Shown here piece by piece: positions 24,916 through 32,621 of a stretch of DNA of 64,000 bases (positions are counted from its first letter, which is position 1; each line of letters starts with the position of its first letter). The stretch comes from Dongia deserti (GTDB taxonomy: Bacteria; Pseudomonadota; Alphaproteobacteria; Dongiales; Dongiaceae), in NCBI RefSeq assembly GCF_003574735.1, contig NZ_QORW01000009.1:1-64000 (forward strand). Reading direction: 5' to 3'. The notes under the pieces were generated by a model. That model made no database searches, had not been told where the DNA came from, and saw only the letters and a program-made list of their open reading frames with translations. Both the position numbers and the translations under genes were made by a program.

Positions 24916-26058
24916 CTACTCCGGCTCCACGAACAGGGCGAGGACGCCGGTGTGGCCGTAGAGGCGGCGGTGGCTGATTTCGCCGTTGGCGAAGAAGCCG
25001 GCGAGCGGGATGTCGCCGAGATGGTCGCGCAGGATCGCCATCTCCGTCCCTGCGTCGCCGAACAGGTTGTGCCCGCGCGACAGGCAGGAGAAATAGAGCC
25101 CGCCCTGGATCGGCCGCGCGATGCGCTTCTTCACGCTCTCCAGCATCTTCACCAAGTCCGCATTGGCGGTGGAGCGGTCGCGCTTGGTGAACATGATGCC
25201 GTCGCCCGATTCGATCTGATCGCCGATCGCGATCCAGCCCTTGTTGGGGTCGATCCCCATCAGGTTGCGCACCAGGTAGTCGCCGGTGTCCGACCCGCCG
25301 ACCGGCAGCGCGGCATAGATGAAGTTGGCGCAGCGCTCCAGGTTGCGCGCCAGCATCTCGCCGATCTCCTCCTTGAAGACGTCGAGCGCCGGGCGGCCGT
25401 CGATCTCCATCACCACGTTCTTCTGCGCCGTGGTGGCGACGTGGGCCGGACCGATCGGCGCGCAGCCCTGGCTCAAGCCGGCGACCAGGTTGATGGAGGA
25501 GCCAATCCACGCACCGGAGGCGCCGCCTTCGCTCACCTCGCCCGCGATCTGCACCATCGCCCCGCGCGAGGAGGCCAAGCCGCCGACCAGATAGGCGCCG
25601 CTCGCCTCCGCCAGGCGGTCCAGCATCAAGGGCAGGCGCTGGGCGCGCGGATCGGCATGCACGATCGCGACATTGGGGCGCTGCGCCTCGAACCACTCGC
25701 TGCCGGCACCCGCAGCGTCATCGCCGCGGCCGGGAAACACGCGGAAGGAATCATCCGGCAGATCGGCGATGAGCGCGCTGACCGCTGGCTGATCGTAGTA
25801 TTCGCCGCTGCCGTGGGCGGAGGCGCCGAGGATGCCGATGCCCGTCGCGCCGATCCAATGCTCGACGCCGGTCTCGCGCCGCAGCCGGTCGAGGACTTCG
25901 CCGGCCTGCTCCGCGATCACGTCGGTGACGTAGAGGAATCCCAACCGGCTCGTCTTCGACGGATTGTCATGCGGTGCCTGTTTCAGCTCCTTGAGACAGG
26001 CATCGACCGCCTCGCGCCAATCGGCGCCGGCCGCATGTCCGGCACGGAAGCGCGTCAC
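24916..26058 (-). CDS. FIST domain sensory protein
   Basis: 380 residues. The FIST N domain (about 30-220) includes GVEHWIGATGIGILG and AYLVGGLASSRG, and the FIST C domain (about 225-360) includes GLYFSCLSRGHNLFG and DIPLAGFFANGEISH. The Cys-Arg-Gly and GFFANGEI motifs are family hallmarks. FIST domains are proposed to bind small ligands such as amino acids. No kinase or cyclase output domain is attached. Its GTG start overlaps the tesA stop (GTGA), so it is probably translated from the tesA transcript. Confidence 0.9.
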   Translation of the reverse strand: MTRFRAGHAAGADWREAVDACLKELKQAPHDNPSKTSRLGFLYVTDVIAEQAGEVLDRLRRETGVEHWIGATGIGILGASAHGSGEYYDQPAVSALIADLPDDSFRVFPGRGDDAAGAGSEWFEAQRPNVAIVHADPRAQRLPLMLDRLAEASGAYLVGGLASSRGAMVQIAGEVSEGGASGAWIGSSINLVAGLSQGCAPIGPAHVATTAQKNVVMEIDGRPALDVFKEEIGEMLARNLERCANFIYAALPVGGSDTGDYLVRNLMGIDPNKGWIAIGDQIESGDGIMFTKRDRSTANADLVKMLESVKKRIARPIQGGLYFSCLSRGHNLFGDAGTEMAILRDHLGDIPLAGFFANGEISHRRLYGHTGVLALFVEPE

Positions 26059-26720
26059 GACGCACCTTCCATGCGGTCCATCGCGTGCGTCACATAGGGC
26101 AGCAGATTGCGCACCATCACAGCCACGCCATTGCCATTGGGATGAATTCCGTCCCCCTGATTGAGATCAGAGATCTGCGCCACATCCTGCAGCAGGAATG
26201 GCATGAGCAAAAGATTATGCGCCTTCGCCAACTCTGGATAGATGGCATCGAAGGCGGTCTTGTATTCGCTGCCGAGATTGGGCGGGGCCAGCATCCCGGC
26301 CAGCACGATTTCGACGTCCGCCGCCTTGGCTTTTTCGATAATTCCTTCCAGATTGGCGCGGGTGGTCTTGGGATCGAGCCCCCGCAACATGTCGTTGGCC
26401 CCCAGCGCCAGGATCATGATCTGGGGCTTGTCCGCGAGCGCCCAATCGATGCGGGTCAGGCCATCGGCCGTCGTATCGCCGGAAACACCACCATTGATCA
26501 CGACCGCAGGCCGACCCATCTTGTTGAGGGCGTCCGCGAGCCGGGCCGTCAGCGTATCGGCTTCGGGCAGCCCGTAGCCTGCCGTGAGGGAATCACCGAA
26601 GGCCAGGATGCGGATCGGTTCGGCGGCCTGCGTGGGGGTTGTGGCAAGGCCGAAACAGAGCAGTAACGCGGCGGTAATGCGAAAGGTGAGAAGCGTGAAC
26701 GAAGGCAGCATTGAACGCAT
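26055..26720 (-). CDS. tesA: Arylesterase / thioesterase I-like SGNH hydrolase
   Basis: About 221 residues with a signal peptide ending near TPTQAAEP. Block I FGDSLTAGYG (catalytic Ser), block III GANDMLRG (Asn) and block V GDGIHPN (Asp, His) are intact. It is the periplasmic multifunctional acyl-CoA thioesterase/lysophospholipase type. I chose ATG 26720, but ATG 26711 is also reasonable. The divergent ABC ATPase gene starts at 26695, so the two 5' ends overlap. The tesA versus ybbA-ybbP divergent layout is the same as in E. coli (from memory). Confidence 0.88.
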   Translation of the reverse strand: MRSMLPSFTLLTFRITAALLLCFGLATTPTQAAEPIRILAFGDSLTAGYGLPEADTLTARLADALNKMGRPAVVINGGVSGDTTADGLTRIDWALADKPQIMILALGANDMLRGLDPKTTRANLEGIIEKAKAADVEIVLAGMLAPPNLGSEYKTAFDAIYPELAKAHNLLLMPFLLQDVAQISDLNQGDGIHPNGNGVAVMVRNLLPYVTHAMDRMEGAS

Positions 26721-27417
26721 AAGCCCGGCCATTCCGGCAATCCATCTGGAGAACGTTTCTCTGACACTGGCGAGCGAGGCCGGCCGCGTCAACATCCTGC
26801 AGAACATCCACCTTCACATCGACGTGGGCGAGACCGTCAGCCTGGTCGGCCCATCCGGTTCCGGCAAGACCTCGCTGCTGCTTCTGATTGCTGGCTTGGA
26901 ACAGCCGACCATTGGCCGCATCGCGTTATCGGGCCGTGACATTACGACAATGTCGGAGGATGAACTCGCCTTGCTGCGCCGCGATCAGGTCGGCATCGTG
27001 TTCCAGAGCTTCCATCTCATCCCCACCATGAGCGCCCTGGAGAACGTCGCCGTACCGCTCGAGCTGGCCGGCGCAGCCGATGCGTTCGAGCGCGCGGAGG
27101 CGGCGCTTGGCGCCGTCGGCCTCGCACGTCGCTTGAGCCACTACCCGTCGCAGTTGTCCGGCGGCGAGCAGCAGCGCGTGGCCTTGGCGCGCGCGCTCGC
27201 ACCGCGACCGAAGATCCTGCTGGCGGACGAACCCACCGGCAACCTCGACCTCGATACCGGTGCCAGGATCATCGACCTGATGTTCGAACGCGCCCACGCC
27301 ATCGGCGCCACATTGCTGCTCATCACCCACGATCCCTCCCTAGCGGGACGCTGCCGCCGCCAGCTCCACATGGCTGACGGCCACATCGTCCGCGACAGCG
27401 CAAGGGTCGCCGCGTAA
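26695..27417 (+). CDS. ABC transporter ATP-binding protein (YbbA/LolD-like)
   Basis: 240 residues. Walker A is VGPSGSGKTSLL (about 51-62), the Q-loop lies in IVFQSFHLIPTMSALENV, the signature is LSGGEQQRVALARAL (about 155-169), Walker B ILLADEPTGNLD follows and the switch His is in LLITHDP. All nucleotide-binding motifs are intact. The FQSFHL-type Q-loop is typical of the LolD/MacB/YbbA group that works with FtsX-type permeases. GTG 26695 has AAGGTGAG seven bases upstream. Its partner permease follows at 27581, after an inserted palindromic element. Confidence 0.93.
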   Translation: MNEGSIERISPAIPAIHLENVSLTLASEAGRVNILQNIHLHIDVGETVSLVGPSGSGKTSLLLLIAGLEQPTIGRIALSGRDITTMSEDELALLRRDQVGIVFQSFHLIPTMSALENVAVPLELAGAADAFERAEAALGAVGLARRLSHYPSQLSGGEQQRVALARALAPRPKILLADEPTGNLDLDTGARIIDLMFERAHAIGATLLLITHDPSLAGRCRRQLHMADGHIVRDSARVAA

Positions 27418-27445
27418 TGGCGGGCGACGCACCGACCACTCTCCT

Positions 27446-27550
27446 GTCATCCCGGCCAAGCGAAGCGCGAGCCGGGATCCATTTTTCCACCGCACGTGCG
27501 ATTGCCCAATGGACCCCGGATCACGCCGCTGCGCGGCTGTCCGGGGTGAC
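27446..27550. repeat. About 105-bp palindromic element (GTCATCCCGG type), copy 1
   Basis: The outer ends are inverted repeats: GTCATCCCGG at 27446 and CCGGGGTGAC near 27550. The interior (27487-27505) contains CCACCGCACGTGCGATTGC, which recurs identically at 30856-30874. Three more elements with GTCAYCCCGG ends lie at 30823, 37463 and 41253. It sits between the ABC ATPase and permease genes. Confidence 0.7.
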
Positions 27551-27580
27551 GGAACGAGAAGCGGTAGCAGGGTGCGAAGT

Positions 27581-30124
27581 ATGACTCGTTCTGCCCTCTT
27601 CCTCCCCTTCCGCCTCGCTGGGCGCGAGCTGCGCGCTGGCACGCATGGCTTTCGCTTGTTCATTGCGTGCCTGATCCTCGGCGTCGCGGCGATTGCCGGG
27701 GTCGGTTCGATCAGCACGGCGGCGATCACCGGGATCGCGGCCAATGCCAAGGCGATCCTGGGTGGCGACATGGAGGTGCGCCTGACGCACCGCGCCGCGA
27801 CGCCCGATGAGCTGGCCGCGATAGAACGTCTTGGCGAGATCTCGCACGTGATCGAGATGCGCGCCATGGCGAAGCCGACGAGCGAGGGCGCGCTGCCGGT
27901 GCTGGTGGAGCTCAAAGGCGCAGATGACGTCTACCCGCTCTACGGTGCGCTCACGCTGACCGAGCAGAAGCCGCTCGCCGAACTGCTGGCGAAGCAACCC
28001 GACGGAACCTATGGCGCGCTGGCGCATCGCGTGCTGCTGCAGCGTGCGCACCTGAAGGTCGGCGATCGCCTGATTGTTGGCAATGCGCGCTTCGCCATCA
28101 CCGGCGCGATCGAGCGCGAGCCCGATTCCACCACGCAGGTCTTCGCGTTCGGCCCGCGCCTGCTGATCTCGCAGGCGGCGCTGGATGCGACGGGCCTTGT
28201 CCAGCCGGGCAGTCTCGTCTACCACTCCTATCGCATCAAGATGCCGCCGACCGTCGACCGCGTCGCCGCAGCGGCGGCACTCAATGCGGAGTTCCCCAAT
28301 GCCGGCTGGCGCATTCGCCAGCTCGAGGATGCGGGCGCCCGCACGCGCAATTTTCTGGAGAACACCCGCGCCTATCTCGATCTCATCGGGCTCAGCGCGC
28401 TGCTGATCGGCGGGCTCGGCATCGCCAACGCCGTGCGCGCGCACCTCGAGGGCAAGGCGCGCACCATCGCCATGCTGAAATGCATCGGCGCGACCTCCGG
28501 CCAGATCGCGTCCATCAACCTCATCACTATTGGCGTGATGGCAGGCATCTCCATCGTCATTGCGCTGGCGATCGGCGCCGCGGCGCCCTTCATATTCCAG
28601 GCCTCGCTCGCCCAGATGGACGTGGATCTGGCGACCGGCATCTACCCAGTGCCACTGCTGCGCGCGGCTGCGTTCGGGGCTCTGACCGCGCTTGCCTTTT
28701 CGCTGCCGTCGCTCCTGCGCGCGCGCCGTACCAAGCCGGCGCAATTGTTCCGCGCCGCCGCCATCGAACTCGGCACCGTCAACCGCAAAGATGTGATCGC
28801 GGTCGGCACCGCCGGCCTTGCGCTCGCGGCCGTGGTCGTCGCGACGGCCGAGAACAAGGTGTTGTCCGCCGGTTTTGCCCTGGCCGCGATCGCGACCCTC
28901 GCCGCCTTCCGCGGGCTGGCCACGATCATCCAGGCCGCCGCGCATCGCGGACAGCAACGCTTGAAGCCAGGCCGGAGCGCGCGCGCCTTGCGCTTCGCCC
29001 TCGCCACCCTCGGCCGCCGCTCCGCGCCGGTCGCGAGCATCGTGCTCTCCATCGGGCTCGGCCTCACGGTGATCATCGTGGTGGCGCTGATCCAGCACAG
29101 CATCCTCAACGACTTCGCGCGCTCCATGCCGGCGCGAGCACCCAGCTTCTATTTCATCGACATCCAGCCGGATCAGGTCGCAGGTCTGGAGTCCACCGTG
29201 ATGGCGACGCCCGGCGCCAATGACTTTGAGCGCGTGCCGATGCTGCGCGGACGCATCGTGCGCATGAACGACGTGTCCGTGGACAAGATCACGCCGCCCA
29301 AGGACCACGAATGGGTGCTGCGCGGCGATCGCGGGCTCACCTGGTCCGCGGCGCCGCCGCCGGACGCGAACATCGTCGCCGGAGACTGGTGGCCTAGCGA
29401 CTACAAGGGCGATCCGCTGATTTCGCTTGATCAGGGCACCGCCGAAGCCTTCGGCCTCAAGATCGGCGACAGCATCACCGTCAACCTGCTGGGCCGCGAG
29501 GTGACGGGAAAGATCGCCAACCTGCGCGCGGTGGACTGGTCGACCTTCTCGATCAACTTCGTGATGGTGTTCTCTCCCGGCCTCATGGAATCGGCGCCAC
29601 AGACCAGCATCGCCACCGTGCGCGTGCCGGAGGACGAGGAAGGCGCGTTGATGAACCGCGTGGCCGCCCAATACCCGAACATCTCCGCCATCCGGGTAAA
29701 GGATGCGCTGGCGACCGCGCTCGACCTGCTGACCCAAGTCGGCGGCGCGATCCGCGGCACCGCCCTGGCGACGCTCGGCGCCGGCATCCTGGTGCTGGCG
29801 GGCGCCGTGGCGGCCGGGCGCGAGAAGCGCATCTACGAAGCCGTGCTGCTGAAGATGCTGGGCGGGCGGCGGCGCGACATCGCGTTCGGCTATGTCTGGG
29901 AGTTCGCGCTGCTGGCGCTGGTGAGTGTTGCCCTTGCCATCGTGCTGGGGAGCTTTGGCGCCTGGCTGTTCCTCAAGCTCAACCTGGAAACCCCGCTGGT
30001 GGTGGAGCCGGTTGTGCTGGCGGGCGTCCTGGCCCTGGCTCTGGCGCTGGCCCTGGTGCTCGGCTTCTGGGGCTCCTGGCGCGCCTTAGGAGCAAAGGCC
30101 GCACCGTTCCTGCGCAACGAATAG
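27581..30124 (+). CDS. FtsX-type ABC transporter permease (YbbP-like)
   Basis: About 847 residues. It starts with one helix (FIACLILGVAAIAGVGS), then a large periplasmic domain (about 50-245), a first FtsX unit with three or four helices (about 255-400), further helices (about 405-510), a second periplasmic domain and a final FtsX unit (about 715-840) containing LLKMLGGRRRDIAFGYVWEFALL. Two FtsX units in one chain are typical of YbbP/LolC-like permeases acting on lipids or lipoproteins. ATG 27581 was chosen since the upstream frame is inside the palindromic element. It pairs with the ATPase at 26695. Confidence 0.9.
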   Translation: MTRSALFLPFRLAGRELRAGTHGFRLFIACLILGVAAIAGVGSISTAAITGIAANAKAILGGDMEVRLTHRAATPDELAAIERLGEISHVIEMRAMAKPTSEGALPVLVELKGADDVYPLYGALTLTEQKPLAELLAKQPDGTYGALAHRVLLQRAHLKVGDRLIVGNARFAITGAIEREPDSTTQVFAFGPRLLISQAALDATGLVQPGSLVYHSYRIKMPPTVDRVAAAAALNAEFPNAGWRIRQLEDAGARTRNFLENTRAYLDLIGLSALLIGGLGIANAVRAHLEGKARTIAMLKCIGATSGQIASINLITIGVMAGISIVIALAIGAAAPFIFQASLAQMDVDLATGIYPVPLLRAAAFGALTALAFSLPSLLRARRTKPAQLFRAAAIELGTVNRKDVIAVGTAGLALAAVVVATAENKVLSAGFALAAIATLAAFRGLATIIQAAAHRGQQRLKPGRSARALRFALATLGRRSAPVASIVLSIGLGLTVIIVVALIQHSILNDFARSMPARAPSFYFIDIQPDQVAGLESTVMATPGANDFERVPMLRGRIVRMNDVSVDKITPPKDHEWVLRGDRGLTWSAAPPPDANIVAGDWWPSDYKGDPLISLDQGTAEAFGLKIGDSITVNLLGREVTGKIANLRAVDWSTFSINFVMVFSPGLMESAPQTSIATVRVPEDEEGALMNRVAAQYPNISAIRVKDALATALDLLTQVGGAIRGTALATLGAGILVLAGAVAAGREKRIYEAVLLKMLGGRRRDIAFGYVWEFALLALVSVALAIVLGSFGAWLFLKLNLETPLVVEPVVLAGVLALALALALVLGFWGSWRALGAKAAPFLRNE

Positions 30125-30243
30125 CCACACCCGCATTAGGCGAAATATCAATCGCCATCCCATCTGAATCTGGTAGGATCGCGCCCGCGACCGACGGACC
30201 TGTGGGGACGGGTCTCAAGTGGGCAGGAGTGAGGGCCGGGCGC

Positions 30244-30780
30244 ATGTATCTGTTACCGCCGGAGGCATCCGAGGCGGAGTTCCGCGAGCTGTTGTCTTAT
30301 TGGCAGTCGAAGCTGGTGCCGGGCCGCTTGCCCGGGCGGCAGCACATCGACCCGACCGAATTGCAGCCGCGCCATCTCTCCCAGGTGCTGCTGCTGGACG
30401 TAGTGGACGGTGCGCCACCGAAGGCGCGCCGCCGTTATCGGTTCCGCCTCGCCGGCACCGGCTTTGCCGCCATTGCCGGGCGCGACGTCACTGGGCTGCA
30501 CTATGACGAGATCGGCGCGCCCGAGCGCTCCCTGCCGGTCATCCGGGCGCTCGACCTGATCGTCGAGCGCAAGGCGCCGGTCTTCCTCTCCGGCTGCCTC
30601 AGCGTGCCTTCGCAGGATTACGTCTGGGTAAAGCGCCTTGGCCTGCCGCTGGCGCATGACGGGCACAACGTCGACATGATCCTGGCGGTCTGGCTCGCCG
30701 AGCGCCGCTCCCTCGCCGACCTCGCCCGCAACGAACCGGAGCGCGAAGCCGGCACACCGCAGGTGCTGGAGCGGCGGTGA
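30244..30780 (+). CDS. PAS domain protein (PAS_5 type)
   Basis: 178 residues that match the short PAS_5 group common in Rhodospirillales (from memory). Typical parts are LLSYWQSKLVPGRLPGRQHIDP near the N-terminus, RRYRFRLAGTGFAAIAGRDVTG in the middle and the C-terminal HNVDMILAVWL. No output domain is attached. ATG 30244 is preferred over a GTG upstream because the family starts near this point; the choice is not decisive. It may sense a small ligand or act as a docking module, but its partner is unknown. Confidence 0.8.
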   Translation: MYLLPPEASEAEFRELLSYWQSKLVPGRLPGRQHIDPTELQPRHLSQVLLLDVVDGAPPKARRRYRFRLAGTGFAAIAGRDVTGLHYDEIGAPERSLPVIRALDLIVERKAPVFLSGCLSVPSQDYVWVKRLGLPLAHDGHNVDMILAVWLAERRSLADLARNEPEREAGTPQVLERR

Positions 30781-30822
30781 GTGACCTTTCAACACGACGT
30801 ACCATGACGCAACTTCTCAGTT

Positions 30823-30903
30823 CGTCATCCCGGGTTTGACCCGGAATCCATCCATCCACCGCACGTGCGATTGCGAATGGACCTCGGCTCAAGGCTGGGT
30901 GAT
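30823..30903. repeat. Palindromic element (GTCATCCCGG type), copy 2
   Basis: Starts GTCATCCCGGG and ends near GGCTGGGTGAT. It contains the identical 19-bp core CCACCGCACGTGCGATTGC (30856-30874) seen in copy 1. It fills the gap between the PAS gene and the convergent murJ gene. Confidence 0.65.
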
Positions 30904-30919
30904 AGTATGAGAAGCTAGC

Positions 30920-32494
30920 TCATCGCCGCAGCGCGTGGCGTTTGAAGTCGGTCAGCGTGTAGGCGCCGAACATCAGGACCAGCAGGAGGTAGACGATTGC
31001 TGCCGCCCCGACCAGCAGTCCGAGCGAGCCGATACGTTCGATAAGCGAGCCGATGAGCCATGGTGCCAGCACCTGCTGGCCGCCGATGAGAACGATCGCC
31101 ATCGCCACGTTCGCGATCAGGAGCCGCGGCAGGTTGCGTTTCAACCGCGCATCGAGCACCAGGAAGCCGCGGCGGCGCAGCGTGCGATAGAGGAGCGCGC
31201 TGTTGATCCAGGCAGCGAGGCCGGTGCCGAGCGCGATCCCGACAAAGCCGATGCCCCAGCGGCGGAGCCACCAGAACAGGGCGAGGCAGATGATGACGTC
31301 CGCGACCACGGTGACGATCGAGTATTTGAACGGCGTCACCGTGTCCTCGCGCGCGAAGAAGCCGGGCTGCAGCGCCTTGTTGAGCACGAAGGCCGGCAAG
31401 CCGATGGAGATCGCCATCAGCGCCAGCGCGGTGTTGTGCGTCGCCGCGGGTGAAAAGGCGCCGCGCTCGTAGAGCACGCGCACGATCGGCTCCGCCGCGG
31501 CGATGAGGCCAACCGTCGCCGGGAGGATGAGCAGCGCCGCGAACTCCAGCGAGCGGTTGAAGGCCGCCATTGCCTCCGCATCGCGGCCGCCGCGGATGGA
31601 GCGGGACAGGGTCGGGAGCAGCACGACGCCGATCGCCGCCCCGATCAGCGCCAGCGGCAGCTGATAGAGCCGGTCGGCATAGGCGAGGTACGAGACGGCT
31701 TGATCCTGCAGCGAGGCGAGGATGGTCGCGATCATGATGCTGATCTGGACGAGGCCGCCGCTCAAGAGCCCCGGTACCATCAGCTTCACGACGTGGCGGA
31801 TCTCCGCATTGAAGCTGGGCCACGGCAGCTTGAGCCCGTAGCCCAGCTTCGCCGCCACGATGTAGAGCCAGAGAAATTGCAGCAGTCCCGCCAGCGTCGT
31901 GCCCCAGGCGAGCACCAGGCCGGGCTGTTCGACGTTCGGCGCGATGAACAGCAGGCCCAGGACCAGCACCACGTTAAGCAGGATCGGCGCCGCCGCCGCG
32001 TGGCCGAAATGTTGCAGCGAATTGAGGATGCCGCCGAGCAAGGCGCCCAGGAACATGAACAGCAGATAGGGAAAGGCGATCGCAGTCAGCAGCACGGTGA
32101 GGCCGAACTTGCCGGGATCGTCGATAAAGCCGGGCGCGAAGATCATGATCAGCAGCGGCATCGCGACCTCCGCTACGATCGTCAGCAGCAGCATGAAGGC
32201 GAGCATGCTGGCCAGCACGCGCTCCGCGAAGGCGCGCGCCGCCGCCTGCCCGCCCTGCTCCAGCCGGCCCCCTTGTTCAAGGCGAGCGGCGAACATCGGC
32301 ACGAACGCGGAATTGAAAGCGCCCTCCGCGAACAGGCGCCGGAACAGGTTCGGCAGACGCTGCGCCACGAACCACGCATCCGCGATCGGCCCCGTGCCAA
32401 TCAAATTCGCGATCAGCACATCGCGCACGAACCCCAGCACGCGCGAGCCGAGTGTGAAAGTGCCGACCTTGAGAACGGAGCGGATGGAGAACAT
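30920..32494 (-). CDS. murJ: Lipid II flippase MurJ
   Basis: 524 residues with about 14 transmembrane helices. The signature N-terminus GSRVLGFVRDVLIANLIG and the segment FRRLFAEGAFNSAFVPMFA (about 50-68) carry the conserved charged residues for lipid II export. Gly/Pro-rich helices and the RGAFSPAATHNTALAL loop follow. It flips undecaprenyl-linked peptidoglycan precursor across the inner membrane and is essential in most Gram-negative bacteria. It lies directly downstream of glnD. Its ATG is embedded in a heptamer array, with no recognisable ribosome binding site, which is odd for an essential gene. Confidence 0.96.
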   Translation of the reverse strand: MFSIRSVLKVGTFTLGSRVLGFVRDVLIANLIGTGPIADAWFVAQRLPNLFRRLFAEGAFNSAFVPMFAARLEQGGRLEQGGQAAARAFAERVLASMLAFMLLLTIVAEVAMPLLIMIFAPGFIDDPGKFGLTVLLTAIAFPYLLFMFLGALLGGILNSLQHFGHAAAAPILLNVVLVLGLLFIAPNVEQPGLVLAWGTTLAGLLQFLWLYIVAAKLGYGLKLPWPSFNAEIRHVVKLMVPGLLSGGLVQISIMIATILASLQDQAVSYLAYADRLYQLPLALIGAAIGVVLLPTLSRSIRGGRDAEAMAAFNRSLEFAALLILPATVGLIAAAEPIVRVLYERGAFSPAATHNTALALMAISIGLPAFVLNKALQPGFFAREDTVTPFKYSIVTVVADVIICLALFWWLRRWGIGFVGIALGTGLAAWINSALLYRTLRRRGFLVLDARLKRNLPRLLIANVAMAIVLIGGQQVLAPWLIGSLIERIGSLGLLVGAAAIVYLLLVLMFGAYTLTDFKRHALRR

Positions 32495-32621
32495 CAGGGA
32501 TCAGAGGTCAGATATCAGGAATCAGAAAGCAAGCTTGCAGCCCATGAATACCACGTCCTGATGATTCGCGCGGAATCAGCCGACGCCCCTCTGATCCCTG
32601 ATACCTGATTCCTGATCCCTG
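32493..32621. repeat. Heptamer inverted array 2, between glnD and murJ
   Basis: The left arm 32493-32527 has five 7-bp units (ATCAGGG ATCAGAG and three more). The right arm 32589-32621 has five inverse units (CTCTGAT CCCTGAT ACCTGAT and so on), separated by about 61 bases. It provides the murJ start codon and the last residues of GlnD. Confidence 0.75.

Noticed and set aside
27521-29737. 738-codon open frame on the minus strand opposite the permease
   Set aside because: Shadow of the FtsX-type permease; composition typical of antisense GC-rich frames.
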